From assembly GCA_021545665.1 (NCBI GenBank), contig JAJRTX010000207.1:1-44711 (forward strand): DNA of 44,711 nt, in the 5' to 3' direction. Positions 8,564-16,975 of the stretch are shown piece after piece. The stretch comes from Zetaproteobacteria bacterium. GTDB lineage: Bacteria; Pseudomonadota; Zetaproteobacteria; Mariprofundales; Mariprofundaceae. Position 1 is the first letter of the stretch, and every line of letters starts with the position of its first letter. The notes beneath the pieces are model-generated. The model was not told where the DNA came from. It made no database searches and saw only the letters and a list, made by a program, of their open reading frames with translations. The position numbers and the translations under genes were made by a program.

Positions 8564-9481
8564 ATGATTCTTGTTATCGGCGATATCATTGTAGATGAAT
8601 TTATCTGGGGTGATGTGTCGCGCATTTCGCCGGAAGCACCTGTACCTGTCGTGTCCGTCGAGAAAATTGACCGACGACTCGGCGGTTCGGCCAATGTCGT
8701 GCGCAACCTGCATGCACTGGATACCCCTTCTGCCATGTTCGGCATTGTCGGAGATGATGAGCCGGGGCAATGGGTGCATCAACGCCTGGGCGAATTGAAT
8801 GCCGATGACCGGGGCGTATTGACTAAACGCAACAACCGTCCCACTGCTATCAAAACCCGTGTTATTGCCCGCCATCAGCAGGTCGTTCGTTATGACCGCG
8901 AATGGACGCATCCTGTACAGCCGGAAAGCCGGGAACATCTGCTGGCAAAACTGAATGAATTACAAACTGGAGCCTCCGCAACGATTCTGTCTGACTACGG
9001 CAAAGGGGTGCTGACTCCTGATTTTATTCGCCAGCTGATCGATCACCTGCAGGGTGGAATCATTGCTGTTGATCCCAAACCGGATCATACTGATGCCTAC
9101 TATGGCGCAACGGTAATTACGCCCAATCTGAGTGAAGCAGCCGCCATGGCTGGCATGGAAAGCATCAATGAAAATAGCCATGTAGAAATTATTGCCAGTG
9201 TTTTACACAAAAAACTAAACCTGCAATATGTGCTGGTCACCCGTTCGGATAAGGGTATGACTTTATATGATGGCCAGCATAGTCACCACATCCCCACTGC
9301 TGCTCGCGATGTCTTTGATGTCACCGGTGCGGGCGACACAGTCATCGCCGTATTCACCGCTTGTCTGGCACGCGGTGACGATGCCCTGACGGCTGCGCGT
9401 TTTGCCAATGATGCAGCAGGCGTAGTCGTCGGCAAAGTTGGCACGGCTACAGCCAGCTGGGATGAAATCGATGCACATTAA
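8564..9481 (+). CDS. rfaE1: D-glycero-beta-D-manno-heptose-7-phosphate kinase (RfaE domain I)
   Basis: A 305-residue PfkB/ribokinase-fold kinase making heptose-1,7-bisphosphate in the ADP-heptose branch of LPS core synthesis. It shows the RISPEAPVPVV start typical of HldE/RfaE, the sugar-binding GGSANVVRNL (40-49) and the anion-hole and base motif VTGAGDT with D258 as the catalytic base. It ends after the kinase domain, so the nucleotidyltransferase half of bifunctional HldE is absent and must be encoded elsewhere, as in species with separate rfaE1 (hldA) and rfaE2 (hldC). GGAG 8 bp upstream supports ATG 8564. It is followed by a repeat-rich gap and kdsB. Confidence 0.88.
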   Translation: MILVIGDIIVDEFIWGDVSRISPEAPVPVVSVEKIDRRLGGSANVVRNLHALDTPSAMFGIVGDDEPGQWVHQRLGELNADDRGVLTKRNNRPTAIKTRVIARHQQVVRYDREWTHPVQPESREHLLAKLNELQTGASATILSDYGKGVLTPDFIRQLIDHLQGGIIAVDPKPDHTDAYYGATVITPNLSEAAAMAGMESINENSHVEIIASVLHKKLNLQYVLVTRSDKGMTLYDGQHSHHIPTAARDVFDVTGAGDTVIAVFTACLARGDDALTAARFANDAAGVVVGKVGTATASWDEIDAH

Positions 9482-9495
9482 ATGCTATTTTTCAG

Positions 9496-9655
9496 ACACA
9501 GATTTACGCGGATGAACGCAAATAATAATCAAAAAAGTTTCCTCATGAGCTACGCTCCGGTAATTGAAATAAATAAAGCTTACTTATCTATGAATATCTG
9601 CGTTCACAAGGTGAATTGCGCTTGCGCAAGAGAGAGTGTCCTGGGGTATCTGCGT
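9496..9655. repeat. REP-like inverted-repeat region between rfaE1 and kdsB
   Basis: The 182-bp gap carries CAGATTTACGCGGATGAACG near 9498 and inverse partners TATCTGCGTTCAC near 9594 and TATCTGCGTCAAACG near 9647. Sequences of the type 'acagatttacgcggatgaacgc' are common as dispersed intergenic repeats in bacteria. A compact hairpin, TTGCGC-TT-GCGCAA, lies at about 9616-9629. The arrangement looks like a decayed non-coding repeat; short reading frames here are not convincing. It replaces the leader of kdsB, which has no clear ribosome site. Confidence 0.4.
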
Positions 9656-9663
9656 CAAACGCC

Positions 9664-10383
9664 ATGAAAATCGCTATTGGCATTCCGGCCCGCATGGGCT
9701 CTTCCCGTTTCCCCGGAAAACCGCTGGCATTGCTTGCTGGAAAACCGATGATTGAACATGTCATTGAAAAGGCACAACAAGCTGATCTTGGCCCGGTATT
9801 TGTTGCCACCGATGATGATCACATTGCAGCAGCCGCCAGAAATGCCGGTGCAAGTGCATATTTGACCAGCCCTGATCATCCGAGTGGCAGTGATCGCCTT
9901 GCTGAAGCCATGTCTGAAATAGACTGTGATATAGTCATCAATGTTCAGGGTGACGAGCCATTGATCAACCCTGATGCCATCCGTGCCGTCGTTCAGCCTT
10001 TTCATGAAGATGCTTATCTACCCATGGCTACGCTGGCACATCCAATTCGAGACAAAAGTGACCTGCACGATGCCAATATCGTCAAAGTAGTTTGCAATGC
10101 CAGGGGGCGCGCTATGTATTTCAGCCGCTCTGCCATCCCCTTCCCGCATTCCGGTTTATCTAATGCCCTGCAGCATGTTGGACTCTATGCCTACCGTAAG
10201 GAGTTCCTGCTGATTTACCCCTCACTCGACCCATGTGAAGCTGAACAGACTGAACAGCTGGAACAGTTGCGGGTTTTACATCATGGCTATGATATCGCTG
10301 TTACTGTAGGCGATTTTCACTGCATCGGAGTCGACACACCGGACGATCTGGCCCGCGCTGAACAGATGCTTGCTAAAAACTGA
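9664..10383 (+). CDS. kdsB: 3-deoxy-manno-octulosonate (Kdo) cytidylyltransferase KdsB
   Basis: A 239-residue cytosolic enzyme that activates Kdo as CMP-Kdo for transfer to lipid A. The N-terminus IGIPARMGSSRFPGKPLA is the CTP-binding P-loop-like signature of the family. It also has SGSDRLAEA (74-82), VQGDEP (94-99) and the C-terminal GVDTPDDLARAE. The reading frame can be extended 16 codons upstream to 9616, but the extra residues are not family-like and come from the repeat region, so ATG 9664 is chosen. Length is close to the E. coli enzyme. It continues the LPS theme of the upstream genes and converges on the CysZ-like gene. Confidence 0.93.
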   Translation: MKIAIGIPARMGSSRFPGKPLALLAGKPMIEHVIEKAQQADLGPVFVATDDDHIAAAARNAGASAYLTSPDHPSGSDRLAEAMSEIDCDIVINVQGDEPLINPDAIRAVVQPFHEDAYLPMATLAHPIRDKSDLHDANIVKVVCNARGRAMYFSRSAIPFPHSGLSNALQHVGLYAYRKEFLLIYPSLDPCEAEQTEQLEQLRVLHHGYDIAVTVGDFHCIGVDTPDDLARAEQMLAKN

Positions 10384-10420
10384 CAGTATAAATATCAGCC
10401 CATTCCTGGAGACAATCGGT

Positions 10421-11125
10421 TCAGGCTGAATCCTTCGTCATGTGCTGACTGAGCCCCACGACTGCTGCCGGGATGACAAACAGGTTCAGGACGGGAATAA
10501 TCAGAAAAATGGTTGCCAGACCGGAAAAGCTGAAATAGAACCAGCGTTTGTCATTCAGTATCTGTTTACGCCGGGCGAAGTTCCAACCCCTTCGTGACGC
10601 TGCGGTATCCATCAGTTCAAAACTCAGAAAACGTATGCCGCCATAAATCCAGATTGCCGTGGCCAGAGGTGGCAACCAGAAACAGAGCGAGGCAACGGCA
10701 ACCCAAAACAGCAGACCCCCAAAGGGGCGGATGGAATTCACCAGACTGTGCAATGCCTGTTGCAACCACCCGGCCTGATTTTCCTCGCTCCTGTGTCCAC
10801 ATATCGTTTCTGTGCGTGCGGCCAAAGTGTCCAGCCATGGCGCGGCTACGGCAGAACCGAGTGCCACATAAGCGACGATGCCACTGACCAGAGCCAGCAA
10901 TACAGAGAGCAGCCAGGCCAACCATGAAAGCAATTGCCAGTACCAGGCATCAGTATCAGGAATCCATAGACCAGCAATATAATCAGCCAGCCAGAACACA
11001 CCGCTGGAAATCAATATCATCAACACAAAAAGCAGGGCAATCATGCGCCACAGCACAGCACTCAGTTCGGGTTTGCCGAACAGCAATCTCATTCCAGCCA
11101 GAAATACCCCTGCACCAGCGATCAT
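10421..11125 (-). CDS. CysZ-like (EI24 domain) membrane protein
   Basis: A 234-residue protein with about five or six hydrophobic segments: near 23-47, 62-90, 133-150, 152-167 and 205-228. The order of helices, the soluble middle part rich in charged residues and the C-terminal FARRKQILNDKRWFYFSFSGLATIFLIIPVLN pattern (shown here only in part: FLIIPVLNLFVIPAAVVG) fit the EI24/CysZ family. CysZ is a sulfate transporter in enterobacteria, but many family members are unassigned and no sulfur-assimilation genes lie nearby. The start codon overlaps the stop of the DUF2007 gene by one base (TAATG), so the two are co-translated. Confidence 0.65.
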   Translation of the reverse strand: MIAGAGVFLAGMRLLFGKPELSAVLWRMIALLFVLMILISSGVFWLADYIAGLWIPDTDAWYWQLLSWLAWLLSVLLALVSGIVAYVALGSAVAAPWLDTLAARTETICGHRSEENQAGWLQQALHSLVNSIRPFGGLLFWVAVASLCFWLPPLATAIWIYGGIRFLSFELMDTAASRRGWNFARRKQILNDKRWFYFSFSGLATIFLIIPVLNLFVIPAAVVGLSQHMTKDSA

Positions 11126-11331
11126 TAGCTCATTTTCAGATCACGTAATATCAGTTGAGCTGCCTTCAGATCACGTTCTTCGACAAGAATCCGTGCATCC
11201 ATCACACCCGGCAACGGCATAAGGGAATTCATGCCCGCATTATCAACCCGGAAAACAATTGCCCGCTCTGCCAGTGCATCACAGAAAATCTGTAATGAAA
11301 CCGGGTCGGCGATTCGGATCAATTCTACCAT
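11125..11331 (-). CDS. DUF2007-domain small protein
   Basis: A 68-residue protein. The fold signature is of DUF2007 ('putative signal transducing protein'): an N-terminal strand-helix (ELIRIADPVSLQIFCDALAE), a central FRVDN turn and the ending ILVEERDLKAAQLILRDL. These proteins resemble PII-like folds and have no proven function. The stop is shared with the ATG of the CysZ-like gene, so the pair forms a two-gene operon. Loss of the usual C-terminal extension makes it one of the shorter members. Confidence 0.7.
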   Translation of the reverse strand: MVELIRIADPVSLQIFCDALAERAIVFRVDNAGMNSLMPLPGVMDARILVEERDLKAAQLILRDLKMS

Positions 11332-11362
11332 GGGCCTAATCTAAGTGGCTTTCCTGTCACCG

Positions 11363-11686
11363 TCATCCTTTGGGTTCATCAACGATAAATAAATATACTG
11401 CCCGTACAGTTTTTGACAGTACTCCAAGGTGCTTCGCGCTCTGAGCGACGGTGCGTCCGCAGTGGGGCGTGGCGCTCCGGTCCTCAGCGCCGATAGATTC
11501 TTGCTTGATAACCAGTTCAATTTTCCATTCATGAAATCGGGTTGAGACAACAATTCCATCAGACTCCACACCAATGATAGTCCAACCTATCGGGTCGCCA
11601 TACTGATTATGAATGTCGCTCCACTCTTTTGCGATATAAATAGGGAGATACCCACGTCCACACTCATGGCCTTCCATGATTAACAA
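11363..11686 (-). CDS. Hypothetical protein, doubtful
   Basis: A possible 107-residue protein with no family I recognise. The first 60 residues (IYIAKEWSDIHNQYGDP, then GWTIIGVESDGIVV) look like normal soluble protein. The last 45 come from GC-rich sequence that is also open in another frame and looks less protein-like, which may mean a decayed or frame-shifted gene. No ribosome site is clear ahead of the start; an internal ATG four codons in is equally possible. It lies 31 bp upstream of the DUF2007 gene on the same strand. The surrounding 11687-11871 shows no gene I can support. Confidence 0.3.
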   Translation of the reverse strand: MLIMEGHECGRGYLPIYIAKEWSDIHNQYGDPIGWTIIGVESDGIVVSTRFHEWKIELVIKQESIGAEDRSATPHCGRTVAQSAKHLGVLSKTVRAVYLFIVDEPKG

Positions 11687-11871
11687 ATGAACTCTACTGC
11701 CCTATTTGTGCAGCAGTCCATGGATCAGTAGAATCCTGCAAGGGGTATCTGTACGGGACAGGAAAAACTATTCTATATGTGAAATAGTCAGGTATAAACT
11801 AACATATAACGCCTTCGCAAAACGCGACCGCGCCACTAATCCTGTCCGACTCAGGTATCAGTAAGGATCAA

Positions 11872-11961
11872 TCAAGTCAGTGTTTCTAATGCAACGATCA
11901 ACAAGCCTATTAATAGCAGGCAGATGGTGATCCGGAAACGCCGCAACAAGCTCTCACTCAT
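11872..11961 (-). CDS. 29-residue single-pass membrane peptide
   Basis: A short frame begins at ATG 11961 and ends with TGA at 11872. It is preceded by a perfect AGGAGG (11968-11973) six bases before the start. The peptide starts MSESLLRRFR and continues as one hydrophobic helix (ITICLLLIGLLIVALETLT), i.e. a positively charged N-terminus and a single membrane span. A strong -10 element lies 36 bp upstream. The combination of promoter, ribosome site and membrane helix in so short a frame argues for a genuine small protein. Function is unknown; small membrane regulators and type I toxin-like peptides are the obvious classes, but nothing here decides between them. Confidence 0.55.
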   Translation of the reverse strand: MSESLLRRFRITICLLLIGLLIVALETLT

Positions 11962-11996
11962 GTATTTCCTCCTATAAGTTTACCAATCGCATACTT

Positions 11997-12005
11997 ATTA
12001 TAGCA
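11997..12005 (-). promoter_or_regulatory. Extended -10 promoter for the 29-residue peptide
   Basis: Read on the minus strand the sequence is TGTGCTATAAT, a consensus TATAAT (11997-12002) preceded by the TGn extension. No good -35 at 17 bp is visible (GTGACA lies only 14 bp upstream), which is tolerable for an extended -10 promoter. The predicted start would leave a leader of about 30 bases containing AGGAGG. Confidence 0.45.
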
Positions 12006-12118
12006 CAAAATTTGATTGTCACAGCTTTTAGTCGTATCGCCCCTTTTACCTGTGCCTTTTCCCTTCTGGTCAGGTAGATCATTTGCCAAAACCGTGGTAA
12101 ACTTAGAAAGGAGGAATA

Positions 12119-12346
12119 ATGATCGTATCGGCCCTAATATGCATCGCAGTTGCAGTATTTTGTTTTACACAAGGCATGGTACTTGCAGGGATTTTATCGC
12201 TTGCCGGAATCATCCCGGGTCCGGGCTCTATCCCTTTGATAGCATCTTCAGTGATTTTGTTTGTGAATGGCCATGCGGTTATTGCCTTTTTTCCCATCTT
12301 CGTCATCGTTTATAATATATGGATATTACTCATCCTGAAGCAGTAG
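12119..12346 (+). CDS. Small two-helix membrane protein, unknown function
   Basis: A 75-residue hydrophobic protein starting at ATG 12119 behind AAAGGAGG (12107-12114). Two or three hydrophobic stretches are visible: SALICIAVAVFCF (4-16), MVLAGILSLAGIIPGPGSI (20-38), and a C-terminal VIAFFPIFVIVYNIWILLIL (54-73). The GIIPGPGSIPLI turn is notable. It is divergent from the 29-residue peptide gene, with 157 bp between the two starts, and lies 37 bp before the START-domain gene. No family recognised. A longer overlapping frame at 12016 is rejected because it lacks a ribosome site. Confidence 0.65.
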   Translation: MIVSALICIAVAVFCFTQGMVLAGILSLAGIIPGPGSIPLIASSVILFVNGHAVIAFFPIFVIVYNIWILLILKQ

Positions 12347-12383
12347 TTGCGCATCACTACGATGGCTTTATGGCAGCCGGACT

Positions 12384-12818
12384 ATGTCTGTGATTAAGGA
12401 AGCCTACGAGCTTAACGCTTCGCCCGAAGTCATCTTCAATCTGATTAATGAAGTTGAAAAAACATCCGACTACAGTGATTTTCTTCAAGGCGTGCGGAAA
12501 ATCGGGCCGGATATTTATCGTTACACAGTTAATATTGCCGGAATTCCGCTTTCCTGGGATGCAAGAGTAAGCGAACGCAGGCGCCCCGAACACATTGCCT
12601 GGGTATCAGTACATGGCGTTACCCTGGAGGGTTCCTTCACGCTCAGGCTCATTCCGGGCGGAACAATGGTCTCCTTTAGCATAGAATACAATATAACAAA
12701 CCGTTTCCTGACCATGGTATTGAGACCTTTTATCCCTCCACTGAAGGCAGTTGCATCAGAGATTATCGCTCATACCAAGCAGCGACTCCAGATGGAACGA
12801 CCCCAGTCCATGCGATAA
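12384..12818 (+). CDS. START/SRPBCC-domain protein (RatA/COQ10-like)
   Basis: A 144-residue lipid-binding-fold protein. The opening helix-loop ELNASPEVIFNLINEVE, the YSDFLQGV segment and the WVSVHGVTLEGSFTLRLIPGG strands match the COQ10/RatA subgroup of the polyketide cyclase/START superfamily. Bacterial members are reported as ubiquinone-binding chaperones or, for E. coli RatA, as a ribosome-association toxin. No RatB (UPF0125) partner lies downstream, so the toxin reading is not supported. The C-terminal amphipathic helix (VLRPFIPPLKAVASEII) is normal for the fold. It converges on the exported-protein gene. Confidence 0.75.
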   Translation: MSVIKEAYELNASPEVIFNLINEVEKTSDYSDFLQGVRKIGPDIYRYTVNIAGIPLSWDARVSERRRPEHIAWVSVHGVTLEGSFTLRLIPGGTMVSFSIEYNITNRFLTMVLRPFIPPLKAVASEIIAHTKQRLQMERPQSMR

Positions 12819-12894
12819 GGGGGCAGAGCAATTTATGGGTTAACTGCCTGATTTATAACATATAACAAAGATCATTCTTCCAACAGGCCAAACC

Positions 12895-13734
12895 TCAATG
12901 AGTCAATCCAACAATCATAACTGCCTCATAGAACCCATTGCGGCCAAATCGGGTGGAAAAAACCTGCCTGGGCAGGGTCGTACGCACCGTCATGATGACT
13001 TCGTCCACAGAGGAAGTGAGCAAAACAAACCGCTCAAACTCGCCCTTTACTTCAGGATGCTTAAACATCCGGGCGAATATATGAATTTGGTACGGGGATG
13101 TGTAAAATGAATCAGGAATATTCAAATCAACTTCAATATCTTTTTCCGGTGCCATGTTGCCGGTGTTTATCCTGATTTCATACGGTAAACGAAGCCCCTG
13201 GGTATAAGCTTTATTGCTTGTAGCTGTGGCATAAATACTAATGTGCTGAAGGCTGTCAAAGGCGCCGGCAGGAAACACGATGGATGCATACTCAACAAGA
13301 TCCACCAGTTGACCAATGGGCGGTATTTTAGCAGTCACAACGTGCTCCTTCATAGTCATGATCGTTACCACAACCGTTGCTCCTGCCCCGCCGGTTAATT
13401 CAATAGAAATATCATTGTTCTTTTTCAGGCTAACAGATTTTATGAGCATCTTGAACTGTTGACCAAAATTCAGCGATGCAATGATCTCTCCGTTTAGTTC
13501 AACAATGCACGCGCCGACACTTTTTTTATTACTGCCCCCGCCCTGTATTGAAAGGCTGTAATCTTGACCCATATCATCAACGGAAAAACTCTTGCTTATG
13601 CGCTGGGATCTGCCTCCATCGCTGGCATAGAATTCCGGCCCAAAGACCAGAGACTGCCCATAAGCAGCAGCAATGAAACTGCTGCAAAACAGCAACAAAA
13701 GCACAGGAAAGATAATGAACGCTTTTTTCTCCAT
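12895..13734 (-). CDS. Exported protein of unknown function
   Basis: A 279-residue protein with a clear signal peptide: two lysines, a hydrophobic core (IIFPVLLLLFCSSFIAAA) and a likely cleavage around residue 25 (AYG-QS). The mature part looks beta-rich: the first 95 residues, with SLSIQGGGSNKKSVGACIVELNG cut short here as SVGACIVELNG, resemble a carbohydrate-binding or pre-peptidase-like beta sandwich. No catalytic motif is seen. A GAGGTAAGG lies just before the start. It stands alone between the START-domain gene and lpd. I do not recognise a family. Confidence 0.7.
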   Translation of the reverse strand: MEKKAFIIFPVLLLLFCSSFIAAAYGQSLVFGPEFYASDGGRSQRISKSFSVDDMGQDYSLSIQGGGSNKKSVGACIVELNGEIIASLNFGQQFKMLIKSVSLKKNNDISIELTGGAGATVVVTIMTMKEHVVTAKIPPIGQLVDLVEYASIVFPAGAFDSLQHISIYATATSNKAYTQGLRLPYEIRINTGNMAPEKDIEVDLNIPDSFYTSPYQIHIFARMFKHPEVKGEFERFVLLTSSVDEVIMTVRTTLPRQVFSTRFGRNGFYEAVMIVGLTH

Positions 13735-13821
13735 GCACCTTACCTCATTGAGAAATGTAAACGGTGTATTAGTCCAAAGAATTCACCGATTCGTTACATC
13801 TTTGCCTGTTCCCTGTCCGGT

Positions 13822-15582
13822 TTACTTCTTTGGCATATAGAGATCGGTGATGGTGCCTTCGAAAGCTTCGGCGGCCATGGCTACTGTTTCCGACAGGGTC
13901 GGGTGCGGGTGGATGGTCAGGGATATGTCCTCGGCATCGGCTCCCATTTCGATGGCTAATGCCGCTTCGGCAATCAGCTCACCTGCGCCAGGGCCGACCA
14001 TGCCTGCTCCGAGCAGGCGTTTGCTTTCCGGATCGAACAGTAACTTGGTGATACCCTCATTGCGGCCAAGGCTCAGTGAACGGCCGGATGCGGCCCACGG
14101 GAACACGCCTTTTTCATAAGCTATGCCAGACTCTTTTGCTTCCAGTTCGGTCAGGCCAACCCAGGCCACTTCCGGATCGGTGTAGGCCACAGATGGAATC
14201 ACTGTCGCCTCAAAACCGCTTTTCAAACCGGCTGCGACTTCGGCAGCTACTTTTCCTTCATGCACGGCTTTGTGAGCCAGCATGGGCTGGCCGACGACAT
14301 CACCGATGGCAAAAATATGTGGTTTGTTAGAACGCTGCTGCTTGTCTACGGGAATGAAACCCTGTTCATCAACAACAACTCCAGCTGCACCGACATTCAG
14401 AGCGCCGGCATTGGGACTGCGGCCCACAGCAACCAGAATGGCATCGAACTGCATTTCCTGATCTCCTTTGGCGTTGCTCACAAGCACATCCAGACTATCA
14501 CCGGCTGTTACTTTTTCGACCCGCGTGCTGGTCAGCACCTTTTCAAACTGCCTGCTCACAATCCTGCTCAGTGGTTTGACCAGATCGGGATCAGCACCTG
14601 GAATTAACTGTTCCTGCATTTCCACAACGGTCACTTTACTGCCCAGCTGATGATAAACTGTGGCCATTTCCAGACCGATAATGCCGCCACCAATAACCAG
14701 CAGTCTGGGCGGAATACTGGTCAGAGCCAGAGCACCTGTGCTATCAAAAATACGCGAGTCTTGCGGAAATCCGGGAATTCTTATTGATGCCGAACCGGCA
14801 GCAATAATGGCCTGCTCAAAACCTAGTGTGGATTTACTGCCATCGGCAGCAGTAATGCACACACTGTGATCGGAATCAAAAGATGCCATTCCCTGCACAA
14901 CGTTCACCTTGCGTTGTTTAGCCAAGGCTTTCAGTCCACCGGTAAGTTTTTTAACGATGCCATCTTTCCACTTGCGCAGGGCATCAATATCAATCTCGGG
15001 ACTGGAGAAACGGATGCCGTGTTTGGCCATCGAATCAGCCTCATGGATAACTTTGGCGGCATGCAACAGTGCTTTGGAGGGGATACATCCGACATTCAGG
15101 CAGACGCCGCCGAGACTGGCATGTCGCTCAACCAGTGTGACGTCCTGTCCCAGATCGGCGGCACGAAAAGCAGCGGTATAACCACCAGGCCCGGCGCCAA
15201 TCACCAGCAACCTTGTGTTACTGTCGGTGTGGATAGCAGTTCTTGCTGATTCAGGAACAGGTACTGCTTGCCTGGATGTGTCTGGAATGGATTTAACGGA
15301 AGTAGGAGTAACTCCAGTTTCTTCGGCTGTCTTTGGCTGTTCGGCAGGAATCAACGCAATGATGATACTATCTTGTGACACCCGGTCACCCGGTTTAACA
15401 AAAACATCAGTCACCGAGCCTGCCATTGGTGCCGGCACATCCATACTGGCCTTGTCGCTTTCCAGCGTAATCAGCGAGTCTTCCTGTTTCACCTCATCAC
15501 CGGGAGCGACATGCACCTCGATGACTTCAATATCATTAAAATCACCAATATCCGGTACTGTAATATCGATACTGTTGCCCAT
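13822..15582 (-). CDS. lpd: Dihydrolipoyl dehydrogenase (E3) with N-terminal lipoyl domain
   Basis: A 586-residue flavoprotein that reoxidises dihydrolipoamide in the pyruvate dehydrogenase complex, passing electrons to NAD. Residues 2-80 are a biotinyl/lipoyl domain with the lipoylated lysine in ESDKASMD (K44), then a Pro/Thr-rich linker (81-120). The E3 core follows: FAD loop GAGPGG (129-134), redox disulfide GGVCLNVGC (C161, C166), NAD loop VIGGGIIG and the C-terminal HPHPTLSE (H560, E565). E3 with an attached lipoyl domain is known in several proteobacteria. It is the last gene of aceE-aceF-lpd, 77 bp after aceF. Confidence 0.93.
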   Translation of the reverse strand: MGNSIDITVPDIGDFNDIEVIEVHVAPGDEVKQEDSLITLESDKASMDVPAPMAGSVTDVFVKPGDRVSQDSIIIALIPAEQPKTAEETGVTPTSVKSIPDTSRQAVPVPESARTAIHTDSNTRLLVIGAGPGGYTAAFRAADLGQDVTLVERHASLGGVCLNVGCIPSKALLHAAKVIHEADSMAKHGIRFSSPEIDIDALRKWKDGIVKKLTGGLKALAKQRKVNVVQGMASFDSDHSVCITAADGSKSTLGFEQAIIAAGSASIRIPGFPQDSRIFDSTGALALTSIPPRLLVIGGGIIGLEMATVYHQLGSKVTVVEMQEQLIPGADPDLVKPLSRIVSRQFEKVLTSTRVEKVTAGDSLDVLVSNAKGDQEMQFDAILVAVGRSPNAGALNVGAAGVVVDEQGFIPVDKQQRSNKPHIFAIGDVVGQPMLAHKAVHEGKVAAEVAAGLKSGFEATVIPSVAYTDPEVAWVGLTELEAKESGIAYEKGVFPWAASGRSLSLGRNEGITKLLFDPESKRLLGAGMVGPGAGELIAEAALAIEMGADAEDISLTIHPHPTLSETVAMAAEAFEGTITDLYMPKK

Positions 15583-15659
15583 GAGTATATCCCCTGTTCT
15601 GTTTATCCCTGAGTAAGCTGCTCAAATGCTCATATACTGCAAGTATGTCCTGCCGTGCG

Positions 15660-16958
15660 TTATAATAATAATCGACGAATATCACCGAGCACATCTGCCA
15701 GATGGACAACAAAACGGGCCGCCTGGGCGCCGTCAATAACCCGGTGATCATAGGAAATATCCAGTGGCAACATCAGGCGTGGCTGGAATTCAGCACCATC
15801 CCAAACCGGCTTCATGGCCGCACTGGTCACGCCCAGAATACCGACTTCCGGCGCATTAACAATCGGTGTGAAGGCTGTGCCGCCGATGCCACCAAGGCTG
15901 GAAATGGTGAAGCTTCCACCCTGCAACTGGGCCGGGCTCAGCTTGCCATCACGCGCCTTTTTACTGATTTCGCCCATTTCCACTGCCAGCTCAATGATGC
16001 CTTTCTGATCGACATCGCGAATCACCGGCACCATCAGCCCGCCCGGTGTATCAACGGCAATGCCGATATGGAAATATTTCTTCAGCACAAGTTGCTCACC
16101 ATCTGCGGTCAGCGAGCTGTTGAACTGTGGAAATGCCTTCAGGCTGTAAACCAGTGCTTTCAGAATAAATGCCAGCGAAGTCAGGCGCGCACCGCGCTCC
16201 AGAACCTCGCCTTTCATACGCTGACGGAAAGCCTCCAGCTCTGTGATATCGGCCTCGTCATGATGTGTGACGTGTGGAATATTGAGCCATGCACGATGCA
16301 GATGCGGGCCGGAAATTTTCTTGATGCGCGGCAAGGTGCTGTATTCGATTTCACCAAATTTACTGAAATCCTGATCGGCAATAACCGGCAGACTGAAACC
16401 ATCCTGCTTGCAACCGGGTGACTGCATGCGATGCTTGATAAAATGCTTTACATCATCACGGGTAATACGCCCTTTGGAACCGCTGCCCCGGATATCGTGC
16501 AGTTCAACACCCAGTTCACGGGCAAAACGGCGAACCGAAGGGCTGGCATGCGAGGATGCCGTGCCAGAATGTTCTACCGGTGGGGGTAGTGTTGGTGGTG
16601 GTAAATGCACCGACACTTCCTCCAGCTCTTCTTCCACTATCGGTTCGAGTTTGTCTGCACTTGTCGGAGGTGACTCTTCCACCGCACAGTCTGGCTGTGC
16701 CACTTCAGCACTGCCTGCTATGGCTTCGAGTACAATAATTTCACTGCCTTCATGCACCTTATCACCAACAACGACTAAAATTTCTCTGACTGTACCAGCC
16801 TGATCCGTAGGCACATCCATGGTCGCCTTGTCGCTTTCCAACGTCATCAACGGATCATCGATATTAATCTGATCACCCGGCTTGACGAGAATCTCAATAA
16901 TATCTACAGCGTCGAAATCACCGATATCGGGGACCTTGATCGTAATAGCTTCCGTCAT
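15660..16958 (-). CDS. aceF: Dihydrolipoamide acetyltransferase (E2) of pyruvate dehydrogenase
   Basis: A 432-residue core protein of the pyruvate dehydrogenase complex. It has one lipoyl domain (1-80, lysine in ESDKATMD, K44), a Pro/Glu-rich linker, a peripheral-subunit-binding domain (about 138-172, SVRRFARELGVEL then GRITRDDV) and the catalytic domain ending in HRVIDGAQAARF (H405, D409). One lipoyl domain is fewer than the three of E. coli AceF; the second copy is carried by E3 downstream. The lipoyl domains of the two proteins are strikingly alike. It starts 17 bp after aceE stops, with AAGGAG ahead of the ATG. Confidence 0.93.
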   Translation of the reverse strand: MTEAITIKVPDIGDFDAVDIIEILVKPGDQINIDDPLMTLESDKATMDVPTDQAGTVREILVVVGDKVHEGSEIIVLEAIAGSAEVAQPDCAVEESPPTSADKLEPIVEEELEEVSVHLPPPTLPPPVEHSGTASSHASPSVRRFARELGVELHDIRGSGSKGRITRDDVKHFIKHRMQSPGCKQDGFSLPVIADQDFSKFGEIEYSTLPRIKKISGPHLHRAWLNIPHVTHHDEADITELEAFRQRMKGEVLERGARLTSLAFILKALVYSLKAFPQFNSSLTADGEQLVLKKYFHIGIAVDTPGGLMVPVIRDVDQKGIIELAVEMGEISKKARDGKLSPAQLQGGSFTISSLGGIGGTAFTPIVNAPEVGILGVTSAAMKPVWDGAEFQPRLMLPLDISYDHRVIDGAQAARFVVHLADVLGDIRRLLL

Positions 16959-16975
16959 GTGAATCTCCTTAGGAT

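Noticed and set aside
12016..12315. A 99-codon frame overlapping the 75-residue membrane protein
   Set aside because: The competing frame at 12119 has AAAGGAGG at correct spacing and clear membrane helices; this one has neither.
12384..12818. RatA/RatB toxin-antitoxin module
   Set aside because: Only the START-domain protein is present; no RatB-like gene follows it.
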